Origin: Paraburkholderia ultramafica
GTDB taxonomy: Bacteria; Pseudomonadota; Gammaproteobacteria; Burkholderiales; Burkholderiaceae
Assembly (NCBI RefSeq): GCF_902859915.1
Contig: NZ_CADIKK010000020.1
Location: 1 to 64,000, forward strand
Reading direction: 5' to 3'
Length of the DNA: 64,000 nucleotides
Of the stretch, positions 51,930 through 60,290 are shown one piece after another; position 1 is the stretch's first letter; each line of letters opens with the position of its first letter. The notes beneath the pieces are model-generated. The model was not told the DNA's origin and made no database searches. It saw only the letters and a program-made list of their open reading frames with translations. Both the position numbers and the translations under genes were made by a program.

Positions 51930-52070
51930 TTATGAAACGAGGTTTTTGAGGCGTTGCCAGAAGGCGGCGAATCTGTGCGGCTCGGGGGCGTGCAGCGCGA
52001 GCATGGCGTCGTAGTGGACGCGTGATTCCTGGACGTGCGGCAGTTGCGAGACGAGGAGGCCGAAGTTCAT
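51930..52070 (-). CDS. 46-residue leader ORF upstream of the Nramp gene
   Basis: ATG at 52070 with GGAG 7 bp upstream, product opens MNFGLLVSQLPHVQESRVHY and ends FWQRLKNLVS. It ends 132 bp before the Nramp start on the same strand. It could be an attenuator-type leader peptide or a small cytosolic protein. No family is recognised. Confidence 0.5.
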   Translation of the reverse strand: MNFGLLVSQLPHVQESRVHYDAMLALHAPEPHRFAAFWQRLKNLVS

Positions 52071-52570
52071 GATATTTCTCCGAGCGTTTGGCTTAACGCG
52101 GTTTGCGGAAAGCCAGCGGACACGGAGGCCGGACGCGATGCGCGCGGCGACAGCGGTCTACTCGCTTTCCTCAGTTAAAAGTTGAGGTGAGCGGCATATG
52201 GGATAACTGTCACAGTCCGGCATGGGGGCTCCTTATCGGCGTTTGCAACGCACGTATTCATCCACGCGTTTGCTCGCACCGATGGTTCGAAAAGGCGCGA
52301 ACAAACGCTGCCGCGAGTTGACGCTCGCGACGCGGTGCCAGGCGGACGCACGCAACGGCGGCGTCTACATGGCGCTAATCAAGGTGCACGGAGAGAAAGA
52401 CTACGGCGCACCGTCTGCCTGTTGGCAGGACGGCGGCTGGGAAAAGGGAGCGCGGACGTCCTGCCGGTCAGGCAGCGAAACTGTTCGAAGGTCGACTACT
52501 GCAGGTGTCCAAGGCATGAGCCCCATTTGTCAACATTTTTGGATTGTAGCGCACCCGACATCGCAAGTAT
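52071..52570. other. 500-bp intergenic region between divergent metal genes
   Basis: No supported gene. The half nearest the Nramp gene contains hairpin-capable sequence (AGCGGT..ACCGCT-like) and GAGGAAAGCGAGTAGACC on the minus strand, which weakly recalls the conserved loop of the yybP-ykoY manganese riboswitch; I do not call it. The other half is lower-complexity and leads into the dmeR operator. Confidence 0.35.
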
Positions 52571-52612
52571 ACCCCCCTACCCTATACAGGGTAGTTGATA
52601 TATACTCCCCCT
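52571..52612 (+). promoter_or_regulatory. RcnR/CsoR-type operator of dmeRF
   Basis: A C6 run (52572-52577) followed by CTACCC-TATACA-GGGTAG (6-bp inverted repeat) and a second ATACTCCCCCTC run (52603-52613) just before the dmeR start. RcnR-family repressors bind G/C tracts flanked by TA-rich arms, so two operators are likely. Confidence 0.65.
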
Positions 52613-52633
52613 CCGTATCCAGGGAGGATAGCA

Positions 52634-52912
52634 ATGAGTCACACCGTTCGCGAAAAACAGAAACTTCTCAACCGCGTCCGCCGGATCAAGGGGCAGGTTG
52701 AGGCCATCGAGCGTGCGCTTGAGGAAGAGCGCGGGTGCAACGACGTCCTGCAGCAAATCACAAGTTGCCGGGGCGCGATGAATGGTCTGCTGGCGGTGGT
52801 GCTGGAAGATCACATCCGCACCCATCTCGTCGACGCGGACCCAGTGGGTGAGCAACCCGAAGGCAGCGCGACCGAGCAGTTAATCGAAGTGGTCCACAGC
52901 TACTTCAAATAG
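52634..52912 (+). CDS. dmeR: RcnR/DmeR-type nickel-cobalt responsive repressor
   Basis: 92 residues. The RcnR fingerprint is complete: His3, Cys35, His60 and His64 occupy the positions that bind Ni/Co in E. coli RcnR (MSHTVREKQ, GCNDVLQ, EDHIRTHLV). It precedes a CDF exporter as in rhizobial DmeRF. Expected to repress itself and dmeF until Ni or Co binds. GGGAGG is 7 bp before the ATG. Confidence 0.88.
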   Translation: MSHTVREKQKLLNRVRRIKGQVEAIERALEEERGCNDVLQQITSCRGAMNGLLAVVLEDHIRTHLVDADPVGEQPEGSATEQLIEVVHSYFK

Positions 52913-52920
52913 AGGCAGAT

Positions 52921-54201
52921 ATGAGCGACTTCACCAACGCCGCCTTTGGGGCGGGGCACGACCACATCTTTCTGGGGGCGGGTCACGAAAGTAACGAGCG
53001 CAAGACATGGACTGTCATTGCGCTGTGCAGCGCGATGATGCTGATCGAAATCGTTGGCGGCAGCCTGTTCGGGTCACTGGCGCTCGTCGCCGACGGTCTT
53101 CACATGTCGACGCACGCCGGCGCGATGCTGATCGCGGCGCTGGCGTATACGTATGCGCGCAAACACGCGAGCGATTCGCGCTTCGTCTTCGGCACCGGCA
53201 AGCTCGGCGACCTGGCAGGCTTCACCAGCGCCATCGTGCTGGCGATGATCGCCCTGCTGATTGGCTACGAGGCCGTCTCGCGGTTCCTGTCGCCCGTGCA
53301 GATCCACTTCGGCCAGGCGATTCCCATTGCGGTGGTGGGCCTGCTGGTCAACATCGCCAGCGTCTGGTTGCTGAGCGGTGGCCATCATAGCCATAGCCAC
53401 GGCCATGGTCACGGGCACGGGCACGGCCACGACGAACATGCTCATGAGGACGAGGTGCAGCGCGTATTTGCGCCCTCCGGCGTGTTTGCCGTGTCCATCT
53501 TCGAGGATGGCGTGCCTCCGGTTTTCCGCATCACGCCTGAGACGGAGAACTCGAAACTGCATTCATCCATTGTTTCTGTCACGACCGTGCGGCCCGATGG
53601 CGCGCGGCAATCGTTCGCGCTGGTCGACCGGGGAGGCTACTTCGAGTCACGGGAAGAAATTCCGGAGCCACACGCATTCAAGGCCATCGTCCGGCTTGAG
53701 GACGGTGAGCATGAAGTCGAATTCGAAGAACACGAGCACGGCCATGGCGACGTCGACGAAGCCGCTACCCGCGACCACAACATCCGGTCCGCGTACGTCC
53801 ACGTGATCGCGGACGCGGCGGTCTCGGTGCTGGCGATCATTGGTCTGGTTCTGGCGCGCTGGTTCGGCTGGATCTGGATGGACCCGCTTGCAGGTGTCAT
53901 CGGTGCGCTGGTGATTGCCAACTGGTCCTACGGGCTGATGCGCGACACTGGCGGGATTCTGCTCGACATGAACCCCGACCGCCGCATGGCGGACAATGTC
54001 CGCCATGCCATCGAAAACAACGGTGACAAGGTGCTCGACCTCCACGTGTGGCGACTCGGTCCGGGTCACATGAGTGCTGTGGTATCGGTTGCGACCAGCG
54101 AATCGCAACGTACCCCGGGCTTCTACCACGCGGCGCTCAAGCGCTTCAAGGGACTGTCGCACGTGACGGTTGAGGTGAACCCTACCCGCGCGGCGGTCTG
54201 A
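52921..54201 (+). CDS. dmeF: DmeF-type CDF metal efflux pump
   Basis: 426 residues. CDF family opening with LGAGHESNERKTW and VVGLLVNIASVWLLS, and a His-rich loop (HHSHSHGHGHGHGHGHDEHAH). Six predicted helices carry the paired Asp/His sites (ALVADGLHMSTHAGAM and YVHVIADAAVSVLA). The C-terminal cytoplasmic domain is NNGDKVLDLHVWRLGPGHMSA. It exports Co/Ni (DmeF) in exchange for protons. A soluble insertion (residues 180-265) with EEH repeats is unusual for short CDFs but typical of DmeF. Confidence 0.9.
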   Translation: MSDFTNAAFGAGHDHIFLGAGHESNERKTWTVIALCSAMMLIEIVGGSLFGSLALVADGLHMSTHAGAMLIAALAYTYARKHASDSRFVFGTGKLGDLAGFTSAIVLAMIALLIGYEAVSRFLSPVQIHFGQAIPIAVVGLLVNIASVWLLSGGHHSHSHGHGHGHGHGHDEHAHEDEVQRVFAPSGVFAVSIFEDGVPPVFRITPETENSKLHSSIVSVTTVRPDGARQSFALVDRGGYFESREEIPEPHAFKAIVRLEDGEHEVEFEEHEHGHGDVDEAATRDHNIRSAYVHVIADAAVSVLAIIGLVLARWFGWIWMDPLAGVIGALVIANWSYGLMRDTGGILLDMNPDRRMADNVRHAIENNGDKVLDLHVWRLGPGHMSAVVSVATSESQRTPGFYHAALKRFKGLSHVTVEVNPTRAAV

Positions 54202-54204
54202 CAG

Positions 54205-54396
54205 ATGGCAGTCAAATCACCGTGCATCGACGTGTGCAGCTTCGATGGCAAGACCGGCTTGTGTATCGGCTGCCTACGGACGCTCGATGAGATTCGAGGC
54301 TGGAAGAAGATGACCGACCACCGGCGTCATCAGGTCATCAATGACAGGTCGCGGCGGGCAGCAAGGCTGAAGCGTGAAGTCGGGACTGTCGACTGA
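54205..54396 (+). CDS. DUF1289 four-Cys protein
   Basis: 63 residues. PCIDVCSFDGKTGLCIGCLRT gives the four conserved Cys of DUF1289, followed by TLDEIRGWKKMTDHRRHQV. Likely binds zinc or an Fe-S cluster; function unknown. It starts three bases after dmeF, so it belongs to the metal operon. Confidence 0.85.
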   Translation: MAVKSPCIDVCSFDGKTGLCIGCLRTLDEIRGWKKMTDHRRHQVINDRSRRAARLKREVGTVD

Positions 54397-54411
54397 ACGC
54401 GAATCCCGAAA

Positions 54412-54540
54412 CGGCCTCATGGCGGAGGTTATCGAGGAGCACGTACGAACGCACATTGCCAGTCCGGCTATTACAAGCGACGCGAACGCAGCGAGGGTGC
54501 CTTCGAGCTGATCGACGTCATTCGCGCTTACCTGAAGTAA
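54412..54540 (+). pseudogene. second RcnR/CsoR-type regulator, 3' fragment with frameshift
   Basis: NGLMAEVIEEHVRTHIAS is the C-terminal helix of an RcnR-type protein (compare NGLLAVVLEDHIRTHLVD of DmeR; His60 and His64 kept). The final segment, RSEGAFELIDVIRAYLK, lies in a different frame. Upstream residues are missing. It once preceded the ATPase gene and probably regulated it. Confidence 0.75.
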
Positions 54541-54555
54541 CAGAAGGAATTTCCT

Positions 54556-56574
54556 ATGAGCACGCAACACACACATTCTGGCCAGCCGGATCTGGCAGAT
54601 GAAGTCGCGACACGCACCGTCACTGCCGCGGCCCACGGACACGCACATGACCACGGGCACGATCATGATGACGACTACCAGCACGACCACGAGCATGCCT
54701 TTGAGTGGCCAGAAGCGGTTCGCATCGTACTCGTTGCGCTGGCTGCGGCGGCCGTGTGGTTCCGGCTATGGGAGCCACTGACTGCGGTCAGCGTTATTGG
54801 GGTAGCGGGCCTGCTGATCGGCGGCTGGCCAATTTTCAAGGAAGCCCTCGAAAACCTGATCGCCAGACGCATGACGATGGAACTGTCGATGTCCATCGCC
54901 ATCATCGCCGCGGCGGCAATTTCGGAGTTCTTCACCGCACTGATCATCACGTTATTCGTGCTCATTGCCGAAGTGCTGGAAGGCATGACCGTCTCAAGGG
55001 GGCGCCGCGCGATCAAAGATCTGCTCGATTTCCTCCCGCGCGCGGTCTCGGTGCGCCGCGCCGGCAGCGTCGCCGAGGTGGATGCCGACTCGCTGGCTGT
55101 GGGAGATGCGGTGCTGGTGAATCCCGGCGGACGCATTCCAGTGGACGGTACCGTGATTGCTGGTCACTCGTTCGTCGACCAGGCGCGCATCACCGGCGAA
55201 TCACTGCCTCTGGAGAAGACGGTCGGCGCGTCGGTGTTCGCCGGATCGATCAACCAGTCTGGCGCGCTTGAAATTCGGGCAGAACGCATCGGTCGCGATA
55301 CCAGTTACGGCAAGATCATCGAAGTGGTGGAACAGGCGGAGCGCTCCCGGGCTCCGGTACAGCGCCTGGCTGACCGGCTGGCGGGTTACCTTGTCTACTT
55401 CGCGCTGGGCGCGGCGGCCCTCACATATCTGCTCACGCGTGACATCCGCGCGACGATCTCGGTGGTCATCGTGGCTGGCGCATGCGGAATTGCTGCAGGT
55501 ACGCCACTGGCGATCCTCGGTGCAATCGGTCGCGCGGCCCGAGCCGGCGCAATCGTCAAGGGAGGATTGTTCCTCGAGCAACTCGGGCAAGTGAACACTG
55601 TCGTGTTAGACAAGACCGGAACGCTCACCTACGGACAGCCGGAAGTGCGCGCACTGATTCCCGCTGCCGGCGTCGACCTCACTGCGTTGCTTGATGCGGC
55701 TGCCTCGGCTGAACTACGCTCGGAACATCCACTGGGCAAGACTATCGTCGCGTACGCCCAGGCGCTCGACTGCTCGCCGAAAGAACCCGCGCGCTTCGGG
55801 TACACGCCGGGTCGCGGCATCGATGCGACAGTGGATGGCGATCTGGTTCTGGTTGGCAATCGGGCTTTCATGCTTGACCACAGTATCGCTGTACCGGCCG
55901 ATCTGCTGGCGGACCATCCGGACGCGTCCGAGGTATATGCGGCACGGGCCGGAACCTTGCTCGGAGCGATTGTCGTTGCCGACACCGTACGGCCCGAGGC
56001 GCGGCGAGCTATCGACGCGATTCGGGCACTGGGGATCAGGACCGTATTGCTGACCGGCGATGCGAAAGCTGCGGCAGATGTGGTTGCCGGGCAGTTGGGC
56101 ATCACCGAAGTTGCAGCCGATCTGCTACCCGATGACAAGCGTCAGCGAATCAAGCGCCTGGTCGCCGAGGGGCGCACTGTCGCCATGGTCGGTGACGGGG
56201 TCAACGATGCACCGGCGCTCATTGAAGCGCACGTTGGTGTCGCGATGGGTTCCGGCACAGACGTGGCACGAGAGAGTGCAGACGTGGTGCTGCTCGGGAA
56301 TGATCTGGAAAAATTCGCCAAAACGCTGACGATCGCACGCCGTACCCGCCGCATCATCTGGGCGAATTTCGTCGGCACCATCGCCGTGGATGCGTTGGGC
56401 ATCGGGCTGGCAGCGGTCGGCCTTCTTAACCCTCTGGTCGCCGCGTTCATTCACGTCGCTTCGGAGTTGACGTTCATTCTTAACTCGGCGCGATTACTTC
56501 CCACTCGCTCACGCGAGCAGGACACACCGTTGCAGCCTGCATCGGCCGCAGCCGTCGCCAGCACGACGCTGTAG
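54556..56574 (+). CDS. P1B-type heavy-metal ATPase with unusual translocation motif
   Basis: 672 residues. His-rich N-terminus (HGHAHDHGHDHDDDYQHDH), no ferredoxin-like metal domain. Actuator motif TGES (213-216), phosphorylation DKTGTLT (Asp352), HP motif SEHPLGK (His391) and hinge MVGDGVNDAPAL are all present. In the membrane helix where P1B ATPases carry CPC, SPC or TPC, this has GACGIAAGTPLA (Cys310-Gly-Ile): the Pro that defines the family is absent. Final helix ends HVASELTFILN. Metal unknown; Zn/Cd/Co possible. AAGGAA precedes the ATG. Confidence 0.88.
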   Translation: MSTQHTHSGQPDLADEVATRTVTAAAHGHAHDHGHDHDDDYQHDHEHAFEWPEAVRIVLVALAAAAVWFRLWEPLTAVSVIGVAGLLIGGWPIFKEALENLIARRMTMELSMSIAIIAAAAISEFFTALIITLFVLIAEVLEGMTVSRGRRAIKDLLDFLPRAVSVRRAGSVAEVDADSLAVGDAVLVNPGGRIPVDGTVIAGHSFVDQARITGESLPLEKTVGASVFAGSINQSGALEIRAERIGRDTSYGKIIEVVEQAERSRAPVQRLADRLAGYLVYFALGAAALTYLLTRDIRATISVVIVAGACGIAAGTPLAILGAIGRAARAGAIVKGGLFLEQLGQVNTVVLDKTGTLTYGQPEVRALIPAAGVDLTALLDAAASAELRSEHPLGKTIVAYAQALDCSPKEPARFGYTPGRGIDATVDGDLVLVGNRAFMLDHSIAVPADLLADHPDASEVYAARAGTLLGAIVVADTVRPEARRAIDAIRALGIRTVLLTGDAKAAADVVAGQLGITEVAADLLPDDKRQRIKRLVAEGRTVAMVGDGVNDAPALIEAHVGVAMGSGTDVARESADVVLLGNDLEKFAKTLTIARRTRRIIWANFVGTIAVDALGIGLAAVGLLNPLVAAFIHVASELTFILNSARLLPTRSREQDTPLQPASAAAVASTTL

Positions 56575-56692
56575 AGCGTCCAGACAGACCATAGCCTATG
56601 CCGACGTCAGGCGGGCGTGGCAGATTCGTCAAGATAGGGCCGTTGTGGCAACTGTTTGACGCGGAGTTGCCGAAGTCATAGATTTCAGGCTG

Positions 56693-57266
56693 ACACTTTC
56701 GTCGGAAAATCGCCATCAACGGTCAGCGTGTCGGATACGTCCGAGTCAGCGCGTTCGAGCAACACGCCGAGCGCCAGCTCGACGGAATTGAGCTTGATCG
56801 CACCTTTACCGACAAGGCGTCGGGGAAAGACACAAAGCGGCCGCAGCTCGACGCGATGATGGCGTTCGTGCGCAGCGGCGACACAGTAGTCGTGCATAGC
56901 ATGGACCGGCTCGCGCGGAATCTGGACGACCTGCGCCACATCGTGCAGGCGCTGGCCCAACGCAGTGTGCGCATCGAGTTCGCCAAGGAATGTTTGACGT
57001 TCACGGGCGAGGACTCGCCGATGGCGAATCTGATGTTGTCCGTAATGGGGGCCTTTGCGGAATTCGAGCGCGCGCTGATTCGCGAACGCCAGCGTGAGAG
57101 CATCGTCCTGGCGCAGCAACGCGGCGCCTATCGCGGTCGTAAGCCAGCTTTCGCAATGACGTATAGGTGTGCCAGGCAGCGAGCGCGCTCGCAGCAGCAA
57201 ATGGCAGCTTTAGAGCGACGCGAGTGTCCCATGAGGGTCGACTTCAGCCCTCCGCATTTTTCATAA
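56693..57266 (+). pseudogene. serine recombinase (Tn3-type resolvase/invertase), decayed
   Basis: The frame gives NGQRVGYVRVSAFEQHAERQ with catalytic Ser, TDKASGKDTKRPQLDAM, VVVHSMDRLARNLDDLRHIV, and GAFAEFERALIRERQREGI-like end, RGRKPA. No ATG, GTG or TTG exists between the upstream stop and VGYVRVS; the first ATG is past the catalytic Ser (56856). After RGRKPA the frame drifts and the HTH is lost. A remnant of a transposon that carried the metal genes is plausible. Confidence 0.8.
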
Positions 57267-57609
57267 GCGGTCATTCGATGGGCCGTTCCAGGTGATTGCC
57301 CTCGATGCGAAGGGCGTACCGCAAAGCCGCATCACGGCACGCCTTGCGGCGAACCTGCTGGCCGAGGCATCGCAGAGAGCGAAAGCACCCGTCGCCTGCG
57401 CAAACGCTTCGCACCGCAAAAGCCCGTCAGCGAAAAGTGCCGCAGCGTTCACAGCGGACGCTGCGCGGCACCCGGTTGCCGCGCCACACTAGACGGGCAA
57501 GCAAGGCCCGCGAACAGCAGGGCAGCACGACAGCGCAAAAATCTCGGCGACTTCCGCGCCGACGATCAAACCAATGGCCGGGCAACCCGGTCATCCCTCG
57601 AATCAACTA
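57267..57609. other. no recognised gene
   Basis: 340 bases. A plus-strand frame at 57292-57492 (GTG start, Ala-rich) and overlapping others have codon-like bias but no family signature; low confidence that any is real. Confidence 0.4.
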
Positions 57610-58455
57610 TCAACCCTTCAACGGCAACCAGATCTCCAACCCCCCCATCCCGCTGACCGGATCGAACTTCTCGTCATACCGCTCGAAATTCGGCGCGTCC
57701 GCAGGCACATGTCCCGACGCCGGCAGCCATTGATTCCAGATCGTATTCAATGTCCTGCGAACCGTCGAAATATGCTCGCGATGACTAAACACCGCATACC
57801 TTTGCGCAGCGATCCGCATGCGACTCAACTCCGCCGGTACCGCCGAAAAATCACTAACTTCGACGCCGCACAGATAATCGAAATTGCCCGCATCGTCGGC
57901 GTTGTAGCACACGCCGTAAGCCACGCCGCCCACTTGCCCCGGTACCTTGCCGAAGTACGGGCCGAAGCGCTGCCATTGCGATGGAATCGCCGTGCTGGTA
58001 TCGCACGTATAACGCTCGCTCAGACCCGCAACGAGGAACGGCTTGCCGTCTTCAAAACGCGGCGGCTCCAGATCAGTAAGAAGGGTTTGGTCCATTTTGA
58101 TCGGCTCCACTATGGCGATACTGTCGAGATGACCACCCGCACGCAACGCTTCGGGCGTGAGTCCGAACTGCTCGCGAAACGCGCGCGTGAATGCCTCGTG
58201 AGAACCGTAACCGGCGTCGATGGCAACCGCCAGGATATCGGGCGCGCCGTCGGCGAGGCGTCGTGCGGCTTCGCTCAGACGGCGCGCGCGAACGTAGCGC
58301 ATCACCGAGACTCCGGTGGCCGCTTCGAAAGCCCGCGCCATGTGAAAGCGCGACACGCATCCACAGTTGGCGATGTCGTCGAGCGTCAACTCGCCTGCAA
58401 AGTGGCTTTCGATAAACCAGAGCGCTTTTCCAACCGGGTTCATATCGGCTCTCAT
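57610..58455 (-). CDS. AraC-family regulator with GyrI-like effector domain
   Basis: 281 residues (277 if ATG 58443 is used). N-terminal AraC HTH pair: GELTLDDIANCGCVSRFHMARAFEA and YVRARRLSEAARRLADG...GYGSHEAFTRAFREQFGLTP. The C-terminal domain is GyrI/SOUL-like (KPFLVAGLSERYTCD, GVCYNADDAGNFDYLCGVEVSDF). This is the Rob/BmrR-like layout for binding small hydrophobic drugs. Monocistronic. Confidence 0.9.
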   Translation of the reverse strand: MRADMNPVGKALWFIESHFAGELTLDDIANCGCVSRFHMARAFEAATGVSVMRYVRARRLSEAARRLADGAPDILAVAIDAGYGSHEAFTRAFREQFGLTPEALRAGGHLDSIAIVEPIKMDQTLLTDLEPPRFEDGKPFLVAGLSERYTCDTSTAIPSQWQRFGPYFGKVPGQVGGVAYGVCYNADDAGNFDYLCGVEVSDFSAVPAELSRMRIAAQRYAVFSHREHISTVRRTLNTIWNQWLPASGHVPADAPNFERYDEKFDPVSGMGGLEIWLPLKG

Positions 58456-58797
58456 GTCAGCATGAAGCCAGCATAGCTAGCGGCGAACCGCTGCGTTTGA
58501 TCGCGCTTGCGGTTTTGCAGCGAGTCCCGCCTGGCCGCGCGCAGGGGCTCAGTAATTTTCTGTCGCCGCCTCGTTACCGGCCGCGCGAGAATGACGCCGG
58601 GGGTTTCCAGCCATGGATCTTCGACGACGGTTCTTCAGTGCTGCGCTCCAGCCGGCTCAACAACGCGTTCCGCTGTGTAGACGGTGTGTGGAAAATGTCG
58701 CTACCGGACCGAGAACGTGTTTATCGCGCCGCTGCCGAATGACTGGGCGACGAATGTGCCTGAGCGCTCCGTGCTGATGGCACCGGTTGCTGCTTGA
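58456..58797. other. gene-poor interval with coding-like scraps
   Basis: Plus-strand scraps include RPRENDAGGFQPWIFDDGSS and, in another frame, ENVFIAPLPNDWATNVPERS ending at TGA near 58795. They look like pieces of a degraded gene but match no family I recognise. Confidence 0.35.
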
Positions 58798-58960
58798 GTC
58801 ACGCCGGTTCATCCGGCGGGGATCTCGATAGCAAAGGCGAGCCGCTTGTCGTATGCGCCGAGATCATCGACATCGAAGGCATGCCGATTGCGGGTGCGAC
58901 GATCGATGACGCTGACCAGGCACACGTTTGGCGTTGCCCGTCCTTTCTGGCGGGTCAACC
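58798..58960 (+). pseudogene. intradiol ring-cleavage dioxygenase fragment
   Basis: GGDLDSKGEPLVVCAEIIDI followed by EGMPIAGATID is the start of the catalytic barrel of catechol/hydroxyquinol 1,2-dioxygenases (G-EPL-V-G-V-D--G-PI-GA-V). The expected VWQAN is replaced by unrelated sequence, so only about 45 codons remain. It marks a lost ring-cleavage gene beside an aryl-CoA operon. Confidence 0.7.
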
Positions 58961-59025
58961 AGACGTTTTGTGCTGTCCCCGGCCCGCTGATTGGTTCGTG
59001 CGATCGGGGGATGTCCGCATTCTCC

Positions 59026-60249
59026 TCAAACGCGCGCCTTGCTGCCCATCAGCTCATTCGACGGCAAGGTTTCGTCGAGCAGCTTGCGCGCGCTTTCGAT
59101 CCCGGCCACCGGTAATCCCTCGGGATTCAGCAAGCCCACTTGCACCAGCACCGAAGCCTGATCCCAATAGATGTGCTCGTTATAGAGCTTGTCGCCGCGA
59201 AAGCACACCACCGCCAGCATCGGCACTTCGAAATACTTGCCGGTCGGCGCGACGCCGGGCAGCAGCCAGTCGATTTCGCAGCTATGCGTGCAGCTGAAAA
59301 TGAATTCGTCGACGATACGGTCCGCGCCGATCGTGCGTGAAATCGGAATCAGCTTCGTATCGGGCGGATTCGAGTTGACGAAGTGATGCGTGTAGAAGCG
59401 CTTGAGCTTGTCATGGCCGACCCCGCCGGTCATCGTCGGCACGTGATTGACGTACGGCTGCGCGACCATGGTCGGCATGACCGCGTCCACGTCGCGCGTG
59501 GCGAACTCGTGGTAGCAGTGCGCTTCCCACAACGCGTTCAGATCGTAGACCGGACCCAGCACTTTGCGCAGCAACGCGAGCGTGCGCGAATATGCCATCA
59601 TCGCGGCGGGTTTGTCGTATTGCGCACGCGCCGGCGCAGCGAACGCGTGATCGCAACCGGGGTACACGTATTGCTCGATTTGCGCACGCGTGCGCAACGC
59701 GGCGCTGATCTGCTCGCGCGTTGGCGGCGGACAGTGCGCGTCGTTTTCGGGGAAGTGGAACACCATCGGGCAGCGCACGGCCGGCACTTCGTCCAGATGC
59801 GCTTCGAGGCCCACACCGTAGTAGCTGACCGCGCAGTCGACGTCGGTGCGCGCCGCGCTCAGGAACGCGAGCTTGCCGCCGAGGCAATAGCCCACCGTGC
59901 CGACCTTGCCGGTCTGCTCGGGCATCGCGCGCAACGCGGCGATGGTCGCCGCGATATCGTCGATGGCGAGGTCGACGTTGAACTGGCCGAGATAGCCGAG
60001 GGCCTGCTGCATATCGGCCGCGCCATAACCGAGCTCGATGCCCGGCTTGATCCGCCAGAACAGATCCGGCACCAGCACCACATAGCCTTCCTCGGCGTAG
60101 CGGTCGGCGGTTGCCTTCATCGAGTCGTTGACACCGAAAATCTCTTGCAACAGGACGAGCCCTGGGCCCGAGCCTTGCGCCGGACGCGCGACGTAAGCGT
60201 TGAAACGGCCGCCATCGTGGGCGACGACTTCGATGAAAGAGGCGGCCAT
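59026..60249 (-). CDS. dienelactone hydrolase fused to an NTF2-like domain
   Basis: About 407 residues from ATG 60249 (an ATG five codons earlier exists). The N-half is an alpha/beta hydrolase of the DLH family: catalytic Cys in GTVGYCLGGKL, Asp in FPENDAHCP, His in YPGCDHAFA. The C-half (from about 245: LWEAHCYHEFATRDVDAVMPTMV) is an NTF2/SnoaL-like fold to the end. DLH enzymes open lactones in aromatic breakdown; the fusion partner may hold product. It is the last gene of the aryl-CoA operon. Confidence 0.88.
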   Translation of the reverse strand: MAASFIEVVAHDGGRFNAYVARPAQGSGPGLVLLQEIFGVNDSMKATADRYAEEGYVVLVPDLFWRIKPGIELGYGAADMQQALGYLGQFNVDLAIDDIAATIAALRAMPEQTGKVGTVGYCLGGKLAFLSAARTDVDCAVSYYGVGLEAHLDEVPAVRCPMVFHFPENDAHCPPPTREQISAALRTRAQIEQYVYPGCDHAFAAPARAQYDKPAAMMAYSRTLALLRKVLGPVYDLNALWEAHCYHEFATRDVDAVMPTMVAQPYVNHVPTMTGGVGHDKLKRFYTHHFVNSNPPDTKLIPISRTIGADRIVDEFIFSCTHSCEIDWLLPGVAPTGKYFEVPMLAVVCFRGDKLYNEHIYWDQASVLVQVGLLNPEGLPVAGIESARKLLDETLPSNELMGSKARV

Positions 60250-60290
60250 GCGGTGTGTCTCCATCCAGCATAGTTGCTGCGGAAAGTAGG

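Noticed and set aside
52071..52230. yybP-ykoY manganese riboswitch upstream of the Nramp gene
   Set aside because: Only a short, imperfect match to one loop was seen; the second conserved loop could not be placed.
53370..53460. Near-repetitive GGCCATGGTCACGGG-type DNA, considered as tandem repeat or recombination site
   Set aside because: It encodes the His-rich loop of the CDF transporter; Gly-His codons explain the periodicity.
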